From: an uncultured Prevotellaceae bacterium
GTDB lineage: Bacteria; Bacteroidota; Bacteroidia; Bacteroidales; Bacteroidaceae
Assembly: GCA_902784565.1 (NCBI GenBank)
Contig: CACZVE010000015.1
Location: 1-64,000 of the forward strand
DNA: 64,000 nucleotides
Reading direction: 5' to 3'
Part shown: positions 9,520 through 17,746 of the stretch, piece by piece
Layout of the letters: the number at the start of each line of letters is the position of its first letter
How positions within the stretch are numbered: the first letter of the stretch is position 1
The notes under the pieces: generated by a model
Databases searched by the model: none
Told to the model about the DNA's origin: nothing
What the model saw: only the letters and a program-made list of their open reading frames with translations
Program-made: the position numbers and the translations under genes

Positions 9520-9705
9520 AACAAACGTTGCTGATACAGAGCAACTATTTGCCTTTGCCTCCGCTACATACAATTGTTTCCCGTCGGGCGTTCCGACTAG
9601 TCCATTAGGCTGGTTAAGCGTCGAGTCGAGCATAACCAGTTGTTTGCCTCCAGGTGCCAGATAATACAAGCCCTCCGCCACATCGTGATAAGGGATGCCG
9701 TTCAC
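9520..9705 (-). pseudogene. SMP-30/gluconolactonase fragment
   Basis: A remnant of a calcium-dependent sugar lactonase. The peptide GLYYLAPGGKQLVMLDSTLN followed by QPNGLVGTPDGKQLYVAEAKAN matches the blade motif of SMP-30-type beta-propellers (the NGL...PDGK.LYVA signature). Nothing of the N-terminal or C-terminal blades is present on either side. The reading frame runs on toward mntP without similarity. It is clearly a leftover rather than a functional gene. Confidence 0.65.
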
Positions 9706-9775
9706 TTTATTGTTATTACTTATTAATATATCACAAAACTTGGGGCAAATTTAGTAATAATTCCGCAATTATTTG

Positions 9776-9783
9776 TATCTTTG
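9776..9783 (+). promoter_or_regulatory. Promoter -7 element of the rubrerythrin fusion gene
   Basis: TATCTTTG followed by CCG, 59 bp upstream of the ATG, fits the Bacteroidota -7 consensus. The surrounding sequence is AT-rich. Confidence 0.65.
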
Positions 9784-9842
9784 CCGATATCTTTAATAAG
9801 ATTTGTGATAACATCACTTTATTAACATAAAACTTTAGACTT

Positions 9843-11018
9843 ATGAGTAATCCTCTTTTCAACATCCAGTACGGCCTGTTCGTTATCACGACTTGTGACG
9901 CAGGCAAGGACAATGGCTGCATCAGCAACACCGTCGCTCAGGTGACGGCACAGCCTAACCGTATCTCAGTAGCCCTGAACAAGGGTAACTTCACGACCGG
10001 GCTCATCCAACACTCGGGTAAGTTCACGGCCTCCATCCTCAGCGAGGCTGCCGACTTCGAACTGTTTAAGCACTTTGGTTTCCAAAGCGGACGTACGGTC
10101 GATAAGTTCGACGGCTTCAAGGATTGTCGTCGCGTCGCCAACGGCACACTGGCCATCACGCGCGGCACCAATGCCTTCATCTCTGCTGACGTGGAGCAGG
10201 CTATTGACCTTGGCACGCACATGCTTTTCGTAGGCTCCGTCACGGAGATGGAAGTGCTCGCCGACGTGCCATCGGCTACCTATAATTATTATCAGCAACA
10301 CATCAAGCCGAAGCCCCAGCCCGTGGGGCAGACCGCAGAGGGTAAGACCATCTGGCGCTGTTCCATCTGCGGCTACGAGTACGTGGGCGAGGAATTGCCC
10401 GACGACTTCACCTGCCCCATCTGCAAGCATCCCGCCTCGGACTTCGTGAAGGTCGCTGCCGCTGAGCCTGATGCTCCCGCCACGAACAAATACGCCGGCA
10501 CCCACACTGAGAAGAACCTTGAGGCCGCCTTTGCCGGTGAGTCGATGGCCCGCAACAAATACACCTATTACGCCTCCGTGGCCAAGAAGAACGGCTACGA
10601 GCAGATTGCCGCCCTCTTCCTGAAGACCGCTGAGAACGAGAAGGAACACGCCAAGTTGTGGTTCAGACACTTAGGTGGACTGGGCAGCACTGTCGAGAAC
10701 CTGCTGCACGCTGCCGAGGGCGAGAACTACGAGTGGACTGACATGTACGACCGCTTCGCCCGCGAGGCCGACGAGGAGGGGTTCCACGAACTGGCAGAGC
10801 AGTTCCGTGGCGTAGCAGCCATCGAGAAGCACCACGAGGAACGCTACCGTGCCCTGCTGCGCAACGTCGAGACTGCCGAGGTGTTCCGCAAGGCGGGTGT
10901 CAGCGTCTGGGAATGCCGCAACTGCGGCCACATCGTCATCGGCACCGAAGCCCCCAACGTCTGTCCCGTCTGCTTCCATCCGCAGGCATACTTCGAGATT
11001 AACGCTGAGAACTATTGA
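9843..11018 (+). CDS. Flavin reductase-rubredoxin-rubrerythrin-rubredoxin fusion protein
   Basis: A 391-residue cytoplasmic redox protein that probably carries electrons from NAD(P)H to peroxide (or O2) in one chain. Residues 1-155 are a flavin-reductase-like FMN domain ([20 protein letters not shown]). Residues 170-202 form a rubredoxin with cysteines 173, 176, 191 and 194. Residues 218-345 are a rubrerythrin four-helix bundle with di-iron ligands in [19 protein letters not shown] and EKHHEERY. A second rubredoxin has cysteines 358, 361, 374 and 377. The first half resembles the Hrb-type reductase that normally donates electrons to separate rubrerythrins. It sits alone behind its own promoter and serves oxygen tolerance in an anaerobe. 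Domain calls are strong; the electron route is inferred from family knowledge. Confidence 0.92.
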   Translation: MSNPLFNIQYGLFVITTCDAGKDNGCISNTVAQVTAQPNRISVALNKGNFTTGLIQHSGKFTASILSEAADFELFKHFGFQSGRTVDKFDGFKDCRRVANGTLAITRGTNAFISADVEQAIDLGTHMLFVGSVTEMEVLADVPSATYNYYQQHIKPKPQPVGQTAEGKTIWRCSICGYEYVGEELPDDFTCPICKHPASDFVKVAAAEPDAPATNKYAGTHTEKNLEAAFAGESMARNKYTYYASVAKKNGYEQIAALFLKTAENEKEHAKLWFRHLGGLGSTVENLLHAAEGENYEWTDMYDRFAREADEEGFHELAEQFRGVAAIEKHHEERYRALLRNVETAEVFRKAGVSVWECRNCGHIVIGTEAPNVCPVCFHPQAYFEINAENY

Positions 11019-11019
11019 C

Positions 11020-11127
11020 ATGAGGAAGCAACTGGCACTATTGGCAGTATGCCTAATGACGGTTCTTGCCTGCAGTGCGTATGACTGGCGTGTAACAAAG
11101 GTCTTATTTTTGGACGATTTGCGTTAA
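11020..11127 (+). CDS. Short 35-residue signal-peptide-like ORF
   Basis: The ATG starts one base after the rubrerythrin stop codon. The ORF encodes MRKQLALLAVCLMTVLACSA, a convincing lipoprotein-type signal sequence, followed by only about 15 residues (YDWRVTKVLFLDDLR). It could be the start of a truncated exported protein or a small lipopeptide co-transcribed with the rubrerythrin fusion. No homologue is recognised and the mature part is too short for a fold. Confidence 0.35.
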   Translation: MRKQLALLAVCLMTVLACSAYDWRVTKVLFLDDLR

Positions 11128-11211
11128 TTCTCCAAAATCCATTGTTCTTTTCAACTTTTTTTGTAACTTTGCGACAAAGTCGCGAAGATACTGCCACTCG
11201 GAAGAAAAAAT

Positions 11212-11244
11212 AAACGAGTTTATTTTGTTCTTCGCTCGTTTTTT
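11212..11244 (+). terminator. Hairpin plus T-run ahead of the B12 operon
   Basis: Arms AAACGAG (11212-11218) and CTCGTTT (11235-11241) pair perfectly and are followed by more T residues. It would end transcription coming from the rubrerythrin gene. The -33 element of the next promoter lies in its loop. Confidence 0.55.
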
Positions 11245-11254
11245 CGTATCTTTG
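11224..11254 (+). promoter_or_regulatory. Promoter of the cobalamin-riboswitch operon
   Basis: TTTG at 11224-11227 and TATCTTTG at 11247-11254, with a 19-bp spacer, form a near-consensus Bacteroidota promoter. Transcription would begin at about 11260, exactly where the riboswitch P1 stem starts. Confidence 0.8.
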
Positions 11255-11260
11255 CACCCG

Positions 11261-11419
11261 ACAATCGGTTCACCTTTAGGTGACTAATAGGGAATCGGGT
11301 GGAAATCCCGAGCAGACCCGCTGCTGTGAGTCGTCTTTTTCGGCGCAAACACATCGTCACTGAGATTATCGGGAAGACGTTTGCTGCCAGACGACAAGTC
11401 AGAAGACCTGCCGATTTGT
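11261..11419 (+). ncRNA. Cobalamin (B12) riboswitch
   Basis: An adenosylcobalamin-type aptamer in the leader of the btuB-like gene. The P1 arms are ACAATCGG (11261-11268) and CCGATTTGT (11411-11419). The conserved core GGGAATCGGGTGGAAATCCC (11290-11309) and the AGCAGACCCGCTGCTGTGAG block (11311-11330) correspond to the canonical core and B12-box region, and AGTCAGAAGACCTGCC closes the aptamer as in known examples. Bound cobalamin should shut down the downstream genes. The placement before B12 uptake genes agrees fully. Confidence 0.9.
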
Positions 11420-11425
11420 CTTGAT

Positions 11426-11456
11426 CGTTTGCCTGTCTCTGGGATTAGACGGCAAC
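11426..11456 (+). promoter_or_regulatory. Possible riboswitch expression-platform hairpin
   Basis: CGTT-GCC-GTCT (11426-11438) pairs with AGAC-GGC-AACG (11447-11456) around an eight-nt loop. It lies just before the purine-rich GAGGAAATAGAGAGG that could act as ribosome binding site. There is no T-run, so control is more likely at translation than at termination. This is inference from position. Confidence 0.5.
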
Positions 11457-11466
11457 GAGGAAATAG

Positions 11467-11567
11467 AGAGGTGAAGAAGTGAAAAGTGAAAGGTATGGGA
11501 TCAGTATCTGCGTGAAGCGGTGGCGGATGATGCTGCTGCTACTTTTCACTTTCCACTTTTCATCTCT
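11467..11567. repeat. Facing heptad repeats across the btuB start
   Basis: A purine-rich arm (11467-11492, GTGAAAAGTGAAAG words) faces a pyrimidine-rich arm (11542-11567, CTTTTCACTTTCCACTTTTC words) that is its approximate reverse complement. The second arm encodes part of the signal peptide. A hairpin here would hide the translation start region. Confidence 0.65.
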
Positions 11568-13509
11568 TACTTCTATTGCACAGAGCAAGTTGGACTCCGT
11601 ACAGCACGTACGGGAGATTGTCGTGGTGTCAAGACCTGCGATGCGAGAGGTTGTACCCAGTCAGAAACTCAATGGTGAGATGCTGGAGAAACTGAACTCT
11701 CACTCTGTGGCCGATGCCCTGCGTTATTTCTCTGGCATCCAGTTGAAGGACTATGGCGGTGTGGGGGGTATCAAGACGGTGAATATCCGTTCAATGGGTA
11801 CACATCACTTAGGCATCTCCTACGACGGAATTCAGTTGGGCAATGCCCAGAACGGACAGATAGACCTGGGACAGTTCTCACTCGACAATGTGGAGGAGAT
11901 CACTCTCTACAATGGTCAGAAGAGTGCCATCTTCCAACCCGCCTCCGACTTCGGGAATGCAGGAGCCATCTATATCCGTACGAAGGCACCTGATCTCTCC
12001 ATGCAGAATTATCGGTTGAAGTTTAAGGCTCAGTATGGAAGCAGTGATATGTTCCGATTCTCGACTCTCTGGGAACAGAGACTTTCTGAAGCAGTGAGTT
12101 CTTCAGTGAGTGCGGGTTTCCTGACAGCCAGTGGAAAGTATAAGTTCCGTTACGAACGGCGCTATCCGAACGGTGAGACAGCCTGGGACACAACCGCCGT
12201 GCGTCAGAACGGCGACATCCATGCCGAACGTATCGAGGCAAACCTCTTCGGACGACTGGATCAGGGTGGTTGGCAGGTGAAGGGTTATCTCTACAATTCC
12301 GCAAGAGGCATCCCTGGGGCCATCGTCAACAACGTGTGGCGAAGAGGAGAGCGCCAACAAGACCTGAACACCTTTGTGCAGGCGGCCTTCGACAAGAACA
12401 TCGGCAACGGGTTCAGTACCCGTTGGCTGGCGAAGTATGCCTACTACAACACCCACTATGTGAATAAGGACTCCACGCAACTGCCCGTTGACAACCGCTA
12501 CAAGCAACAGGAGTTCTATCTCTCTACCGCCAACGTGCTGGAACTGCTACCCAACTGGAGTGCCTCGCTGAGTTACGACTTCAAGTGGAACAAACTCAAT
12601 GCCGACACCTATAATTTCGCCTTCCCGACACGTCTCTCCAACCTCGTGAGTCTGGCTACTGCCGTCGATTACAAACACCTGAAGGCACAAGGCTCCGTGC
12701 TCGCCACCTTCATCCACGACAAGACACATCACGGAAGTCATTCGCTCTCAAAACTCACCCCTGCCCTCTTCGTGAATATTTATCCCTTCCGAGGCACGTT
12801 CTTCTCGATGCGGGCCTATGTGAAGAAGAGTTTCCGCATGCCCACCTTCAACGACCTCTACTATACCGATATGGGTAATGCCAACCTCGTGCCGGAGAGT
12901 GCCTTGCAATACGATGCAGGCTTCGCCCTCAACAAACACTTCGAGCATGGTATCATCCGTCATGCGGAGATGCACTTCGATGCCTATTATAATACGGTAC
13001 ACGACAAAATCGTGGCCTACCCCAAGGGACAGCAGTTCCGTTGGACGATGCTTAACCTCGGCAAGGTACATATCAAGGGTATCGATGTGGAGGCAGAGGC
13101 AGACTTCCAGATTGGCGAGGATCTGGTGGCTACGGCCCGCGCCCAATACACTTATCAGGACGCACGAGATGTGACGGACCCCGCTGATAGTTATTACAAC
13201 GACCAGATACCCTACATCCCCTGGCACTCCGGCTCCGCCATCCTCGGCCTCAGTTACAAGAACTGGGATCTGAACTACTCGTTCATCTATGCAGGCGAAC
13301 GCTACGACGAGCAGGAGAATATCCTCTATAACCACATGGAACCCTGGTACACCAGCGACCTGAGCCTTGTCTGCCGATTCCAATGGCAGAAGGTGCTCTG
13401 GAGGGGGCAACTGGATGTCAATAATATCTTAGACCAGGACTACGAGGTCATTGTCAACTACCCCATGCCGGGTCGTAACTATGCCCTCACTTTAAGTGTT
13501 GAGATATGA
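11479..13509 (+). CDS. btuB: BtuB-type TonB-dependent cobalamin receptor
   Basis: An outer-membrane TonB-dependent receptor of about 660-676 residues. The plug domain has MLEKLNSHSVADALRYFSGI and VNIRSMGTHHLGISYDGIQ, and a 22-strand barrel ends in the aromatic-rich NILDQDYEVIVNYPMPGRNY. Its position behind a cobalamin riboswitch and in front of a BtuG-like lipoprotein identifies the substrate as corrinoids. The start is uncertain: GTG at 11479, GTG at 11512 and ATG at 11527 are all in frame and all precede the signal peptide (MMLLLLFTFHF...IAQS). The first 90 bp hold two facing heptad repeats rich in GTGAAA and TTTCAC, one encoding the FTFHFSSL part of the signal peptide. The next gene overlaps by 4 bp. 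Confidence 0.9.
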   Translation: MKSERYGISICVKRWRMMLLLLFTFHFSSLTSIAQSKLDSVQHVREIVVVSRPAMREVVPSQKLNGEMLEKLNSHSVADALRYFSGIQLKDYGGVGGIKTVNIRSMGTHHLGISYDGIQLGNAQNGQIDLGQFSLDNVEEITLYNGQKSAIFQPASDFGNAGAIYIRTKAPDLSMQNYRLKFKAQYGSSDMFRFSTLWEQRLSEAVSSSVSAGFLTASGKYKFRYERRYPNGETAWDTTAVRQNGDIHAERIEANLFGRLDQGGWQVKGYLYNSARGIPGAIVNNVWRRGERQQDLNTFVQAAFDKNIGNGFSTRWLAKYAYYNTHYVNKDSTQLPVDNRYKQQEFYLSTANVLELLPNWSASLSYDFKWNKLNADTYNFAFPTRLSNLVSLATAVDYKHLKAQGSVLATFIHDKTHHGSHSLSKLTPALFVNIYPFRGTFFSMRAYVKKSFRMPTFNDLYYTDMGNANLVPESALQYDAGFALNKHFEHGIIRHAEMHFDAYYNTVHDKIVAYPKGQQFRWTMLNLGKVHIKGIDVEAEADFQIGEDLVATARAQYTYQDARDVTDPADSYYNDQIPYIPWHSGSAILGLSYKNWDLNYSFIYAGERYDEQENILYNHMEPWYTSDLSLVCRFQWQKVLWRGQLDVNNILDQDYEVIVNYPMPGRNYALTLSVEI

Positions 13510-14678
13510 AACGACTATTACTTTACATATGGCCCCTCCTGATGCTCGCCTCTTGCAGAGACGATGTGATGGTGGTACCGATGGAGGATATCAACACTGG
13601 CGGCAAGACGGTGAAGAGTGAGATTATCGGGATGTACCTGCTCAACGAGGGGAATATGGGTTCCAACAAATCCACCCTCGACTACCTCGACCTCTCCGGC
13701 AAAGACTCCACCGTGCATTATTATCGTAATATCTATTCCGAACGCAACCCTAGTACCGTGATGATGCTGGGCGATGTGGGCAACGATTGTCAGATTTATG
13801 GCTCACGCCTTTGGCTCGTCATCAACTGCTCCAACAAGGTGGAGGTGGCCCGTGCCGAGGATGCCGTCAGAATCGGAAAGGTAGATATCCCCAACTGCCG
13901 CTATGTGACGTTTAAGGATGGTTTTGCATACGTCTCGTCGTATGTCAGTCCCGTCTATGGCGACGGGACCTCACCTTTGGGAATGGTCTATAAGGTGGAT
14001 ACATTATCATTACAGAAAGTAGATTCATGTATCGTTGGTTACCAGCCCGAGGAGATGGCTATCATAGACAACCGCCTCTATGTAGCCAACAGTGGTGGCT
14101 ATCAGGGAATGACGGGACAGGGCTATGAGAGTACGGTGAGTGTGATAGACCTCAGGACGACGCAGGAGACAGACAAGATAGAGGTGGCTCTGAACCTGCA
14201 CCATGTGAAGGCTGACAAATACGGACAACTCTGGGTGACAGCCCGTGGCAACTATACCAACGAAACGGGTAGCCTCTGGTGGTTGACAAAGGGTGCTGAC
14301 GGTAAGATGCAGGTAGGCGGACATCTGGACCAAGCTGTCAGTGACCTGTGCATCGTAGGCGACTCGCTCTATTTCTATGGTAGTCAGTGGAGTGAGGTGA
14401 CGATGACAAATACCGTTACCTACGGTATCATCAATGTGCGCACTCATCAGGTCGTCAGTACGAGTCTCTCCGATGCCCCGGAAATACAAAAAATCCGTAT
14501 GCCCTACGGCATCATCGTCAATCCCCTGCATCGTGACTTCTACCTGATGGATGCCAAGAACTATGTCTCCAGCGGTGAGTTGCTGCATTTCCTCCCTGAC
14601 GGCACCTTCGACTGGAAGGTGAATACGGGCGATATACCCGCCCACGCAGCGTTTGTTTTTAAAAATGAAAAGAAATGA
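13506..14678 (+). CDS. btuG: BtuG-like surface beta-propeller lipoprotein
   Basis: A 390-residue lipoprotein with lipobox LASC (MKRLLLYIWPLLMLASCRD). The rest reads as a seven-bladed YncE/DUF5074-type propeller: repeated blades such as VYLLNEGNMGSNKSTLDYLD-like and NRLYVANSGGYQG, and SVIDLRTTQETDKIEV. In Bacteroides thetaiotaomicron, BtuG lipoproteins of this architecture cap BtuB on the cell surface and bind cobalamin with extreme affinity. Overlap with the receptor (ATGA type) and with the next gene, plus the riboswitch, supports the same job here. Identity as BtuG is inferred from fold, localisation signal and synteny, not from known cobalamin-contacting residues. Confidence 0.82.
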   Translation: MKRLLLYIWPLLMLASCRDDVMVVPMEDINTGGKTVKSEIIGMYLLNEGNMGSNKSTLDYLDLSGKDSTVHYYRNIYSERNPSTVMMLGDVGNDCQIYGSRLWLVINCSNKVEVARAEDAVRIGKVDIPNCRYVTFKDGFAYVSSYVSPVYGDGTSPLGMVYKVDTLSLQKVDSCIVGYQPEEMAIIDNRLYVANSGGYQGMTGQGYESTVSVIDLRTTQETDKIEVALNLHHVKADKYGQLWVTARGNYTNETGSLWWLTKGADGKMQVGGHLDQAVSDLCIVGDSLYFYGSQWSEVTMTNTVTYGIINVRTHQVVSTSLSDAPEIQKIRMPYGIIVNPLHRDFYLMDAKNYVSSGELLHFLPDGTFDWKVNTGDIPAHAAFVFKNEKK

Positions 14679-15826
14679 AGAAAATACTGTTACTATTAAT
14701 AGTTGCAATTGTTGCAATTAATACCAACGCTCAGCGGATAGACGATGTAGCGGTGCATTCGAAATATATCCAGGCGGTGGATGAATACCGTCCGGCTCCT
14801 GGTCAGTATGTAAACGATGCACCAGCATACGAGGAAGGTGACACGGAAGCCGACATGATCCGTAAATGCAACGAGAACCTTGCTGGTCTCGGTCCTATTG
14901 ACTCACATCTAGTGGCCCTCGGTGGCTGGGGAGGCTATATCACCTTCCACTTCGACCACTCCATTGCCAATCTTCCTGGTCAGCGCGACTTCGCCATCTG
15001 GGGCAATGCCTATCAGGAGATGAAGAACCTCGTCTTCGGTGGTATGAACGAGGCTGGCATTGTGATGGTATCGAAGGATGTCAACGGCAACGGTCTGCCT
15101 GATGACCCTTGGTATGAGATCAGTGGCAGTTGCGATGTAGACAGCATCGGTAAGGTAGACTACGGTTATGAAATCACCTACCAGCAGAACCCAATGGGAG
15201 ATATCCCCTGGATGGACAATCGTGGTAACAGCGGTACCATCGATCGTAACCACTATCACACACAGGAATACTATCCCCAGTGGTTACCCGATGGACTGAC
15301 CTTCCGAGGCACCCGTCTGCCAGACAATATGCTGAACCTCTCCGATCAGGTTGACAGTGGTTGGAGTCCATATTACTATGTACTGATCGGTTTCCGCTAT
15401 GGCTATGCCGACAACCTGCCCAACTTCACCGACAATGCCGATGCCACCTCTTTTAATTATGAGGGTTGTGGTATTGATATCGGATGGGCTGTCGATGAAA
15501 ACCGCCAACCTGTCAACCTCGACTTCATCGACTTCGTACGAGTCTATACAGGTCTGAACCAGAAATGTCCCCAGCCAGAATGGTGGGGCGAAACCTCTAC
15601 CGAGTTTGCAGGTGCCGAGGATATCCATCTTGAGGCATCGCTTGAGGCTATCCGCGAGGCTACAGCAGGAATCAGAGTTTTGGAATCAGGAGACAGGAGT
15701 CAGGAGTCAGGAGTCGTCTATGACCTCTTAGGTCACAGGATTCCTACTGACTCCCGACTCCTGGCTCCCGACTCCTTCCTAAAGGGCCTTTATATAAAGA
15801 ACGGCAAGAAATTTTTCTTCAAATAA
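14675..15826 (+). CDS. Secreted protein of the B12 operon with C-terminal GLYIKNGKK motif
   Basis: A 383-residue exported protein (signal MKKILLLLIVAIVAINTNAQ). The body has several acidic, aromatic stretches (HFDHSIANLPGQRDFAIWGN, DVNGNGLPDDPWYEISG), the second resembling calcium-binding loops. The C-terminus VYDLLGHRI...KGLYIKNGKKFFFK looks like the sorting-type tail of many Prevotella secreted proteins. Between the body and the tail lies a facing heptad repeat that inserts SQESG and DSRLLAPDS peptides. Proteins of this kind accompany btuB and btuG in Bacteroidales B12 loci, so an accessory surface corrinoid-binding role is plausible but unproven. It overlaps btuG by 4 bp. Confidence 0.7.
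   Translation: MKKILLLLIVAIVAINTNAQRIDDVAVHSKYIQAVDEYRPAPGQYVNDAPAYEEGDTEADMIRKCNENLAGLGPIDSHLVALGGWGGYITFHFDHSIANLPGQRDFAIWGNAYQEMKNLVFGGMNEAGIVMVSKDVNGNGLPDDPWYEISGSCDVDSIGKVDYGYEITYQQNPMGDIPWMDNRGNSGTIDRNHYHTQEYYPQWLPDGLTFRGTRLPDNMLNLSDQVDSGWSPYYYVLIGFRYGYADNLPNFTDNADATSFNYEGCGIDIGWAVDENRQPVNLDFIDFVRVYTGLNQKCPQPEWWGETSTEFAGAEDIHLEASLEAIREATAGIRVLESGDRSQESGVVYDLLGHRIPTDSRLLAPDSFLKGLYIKNGKKFFFK
15684..15776. repeat. Facing CAGGAGT heptad repeats inside a coding region
   Basis: AGTCAGG-type heptads in the left arm (15684-15715) face their complements (CTCCCGACTCCTGG words) at 15748-15776. The 32-nt centre encodes VYDLLGHRIP. The arms encode low-complexity peptide inserted before and inside the conserved C-terminal tail. 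Confidence 0.75.
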
Positions 15827-15855
15827 ACATGTTTCACTTTTAAAACAAAACAGTT

Positions 15856-16626
15856 ATGAAAACAAACAAATTTTTCGGACTCGCAGCCATCGTATGTGGC
15901 TTTGCATTGTCATTCACTTCTTGTAGCAAGGAAGACAACCCTGCTCCTGCTCCCGTTAAGACCACTGTGACGATTGGTTTCGAAAAGGCTACGCTCAATG
16001 CTGACGGCATCTGGTGTGGCGACGAGACGGGTACACCGTTCGAAAACTATGGCTCTGAGGCTTTCGCTTGTTCTTACACTGAGAGCGGTGTGACCTTCCC
16101 CGTTAACTACACACCCGCTTGGGGCAGTTGGAGCGGCTATGGCGTCTCTAACCGCACGGCTACGACCTTCTCTTCGGAGACGATGGCAACAGACCAGTTC
16201 AACTGTATCGCTGGTGGTGCCCATGGCGGTAAGAACTTCTGCGTGGTCTATCCTTTCGGCGAGGACATTGATTTCGGCGGTGCTGTCACCCTGAAAGGTT
16301 TCTGGATTACCAACGATGCCTGGACTGTTGACGCCATCCTCAATGGCGACGGTATGTCTCCTGGTAAGTTCGAGAAAGAAGACTATCTGAAATGTGTCAT
16401 CTATCCCACTCCTGCTGACGGTTCGTTAAGTGGCGCACGCATTGAGATTGACCTTGCCAAGGATGGCGACTATATCAAGGACTGGCAGTACATCGACCTC
16501 GCTGGTATCGATGCCTTCGAGAACATCAGTTCTATCTCGATTGCTTTTGAGGGTAGCAAGGCCAACGACTGGGGTTTGACCACTCCGACCTACGCCTGCA
16601 TCGACGATATGGTGATTGAAAAGTAA
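15856..16626 (+). CDS. DUF4465-type lipoprotein of the B12 operon
   Basis: A 256-residue lipoprotein (lipobox LSFTSCSK) with an all-beta body of the DUF4465 type. Diagnostic stretches include TVTIGFEKATLNADGIWCGD, the Gly-rich WGSWSGYGVSNRTATT and a C-terminal TPTYACIDDMVIEK, typical of this fold. Members are found repeatedly in Bacteroidales cobalamin loci next to btuB and btuG and are thought to be surface accessory proteins. It lies 29 bp after the previous gene and 6 bp before the btuF-like gene, clearly the same transcript. The direct ligand is not visible from sequence. Confidence 0.82.
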   Translation: MKTNKFFGLAAIVCGFALSFTSCSKEDNPAPAPVKTTVTIGFEKATLNADGIWCGDETGTPFENYGSEAFACSYTESGVTFPVNYTPAWGSWSGYGVSNRTATTFSSETMATDQFNCIAGGAHGGKNFCVVYPFGEDIDFGGAVTLKGFWITNDAWTVDAILNGDGMSPGKFEKEDYLKCVIYPTPADGSLSGARIEIDLAKDGDYIKDWQYIDLAGIDAFENISSISIAFEGSKANDWGLTTPTYACIDDMVIEK

Positions 16627-16632
16627 AAGACC

Positions 16633-17745
16633 TTGAAATACGTTAAGTTATTATTCTTGGTGACATTGTTCTCTGCCTGCAGGGGAGGCCAGACCTCCTC
16701 TGTCCAGGCCGAGGGCGATACCGTCACCTTCAAGTACGCCACCCTGCTTAGTGTCGTGAGATACGATGGCTATGTGGTGGCGTCACTTCAAAACCCATGG
16801 AAAGAGGGGATGACGCTACATCGGTATGTGCTCATCCCCTCCGACTGTGAGGTTCCGCCGCATATCCCCAGCGGCACCATCATCCGTACGCCTTTGCGTC
16901 GCTCCATGATGTTCACCACCGTCCACTGCGCCATGCTGATGTCGCTCGAAAAGGAGAACAGCATCTCTGGCGTAGCCGACCTCAAATACATCAAGATTCC
17001 CTGGATTCAGGAGCAAGTGCAGAAAGGCAAGATTGCCGATGTGGGCGACGGTCTCAGTCCTGTGGTAGAGAAGATTATCGACCAACGGCCTGATGCCATC
17101 TTCCTCTCCCCCTTCGAGAATAGCGGGGGCTACGGCAAACTCGAAGAGATAGACATCCCCCTTGTGGAGTGTGCCGAATATATGGAAAAGACACCCTTGG
17201 GCCGTGCCGAATGGTTACGTTTCTATGGCATCCTCTTCGGTTGTGAACAAAAGGCAGATAGTCTGTTTGAGGAAGTCGATAAACATTACAATGCCCTAAA
17301 GGCAATGGTGACACAAAAAAACCGTCCTTCTGTGTTACTCGACAAGGTGACAGGTAGTGTCTGGTATGTGCCAGGCGGCCAGAGCACCATCGGTCAGATG
17401 ATTCAGGATGCAGGGGGTGACTATCCTTGGGCAAAAGACGAACACAGCGGTTCTGTCTCTCTTCCCTTCGAGGCTGTCTTGGAAAAGGCTGGTGAGGCTG
17501 ATGTCTGGCTCTTCCGCTACAGCAGTGACCACGATATCACTTACGCTGAACTCAGTGCCGAACATCACGGCTACGACCAGTTCAGTGCTTTCCGTCAGAA
17601 GAATGTCTATGGCTGCGATGTCGAACGTTCCCCATTCTACGAAGAGTCACCCTTCCGTCCCGACTGGCTCCTTAACGACTTCATCCGCATCCTCCACCCA
17701 GAAATCGAGGGTCTCGCACCTCTCCGCTACTATAAGAGACTCTAA
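16633..17745 (+). CDS. btuF: BtuF-like periplasmic substrate-binding lipoprotein
   Basis: A 370-residue ABC-type binding protein of the helical-backbone FecB/BtuF class. The only start that leaves a full signal sequence is TTG at 16633 (MKYVKLLFLVTLFSACRGG, lipobox FSAC). The two lobes contain VVRYDGYVVASLQNP, ISGVADLKYIKIPWIQEQ, VVEKIIDQRPDAIFLSPFEN and IGQMIQDAGGDYPWAK, the usual peripla_BP_2 landmarks. Last gene of the riboswitch operon, so it should hand corrinoids from BtuB to an inner-membrane ABC importer. No permease or ATPase follows; candidates lie 30 kb away (46.8-49.6 kb). Other ferric-siderophore-like ligands are less likely given the riboswitch. Confidence 0.85.
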   Translation: MKYVKLLFLVTLFSACRGGQTSSVQAEGDTVTFKYATLLSVVRYDGYVVASLQNPWKEGMTLHRYVLIPSDCEVPPHIPSGTIIRTPLRRSMMFTTVHCAMLMSLEKENSISGVADLKYIKIPWIQEQVQKGKIADVGDGLSPVVEKIIDQRPDAIFLSPFENSGGYGKLEEIDIPLVECAEYMEKTPLGRAEWLRFYGILFGCEQKADSLFEEVDKHYNALKAMVTQKNRPSVLLDKVTGSVWYVPGGQSTIGQMIQDAGGDYPWAKDEHSGSVSLPFEAVLEKAGEADVWLFRYSSDHDITYAELSAEHHGYDQFSAFRQKNVYGCDVERSPFYEESPFRPDWLLNDFIRILHPEIEGLAPLRYYKRL

Positions 17746-17746
17746 C

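Noticed and set aside
9966-10670. A 234-codon minus-strand frame opposite the rubrerythrin fusion.
   Set aside because: Antisense shadow of a gene with intact metal ligands.
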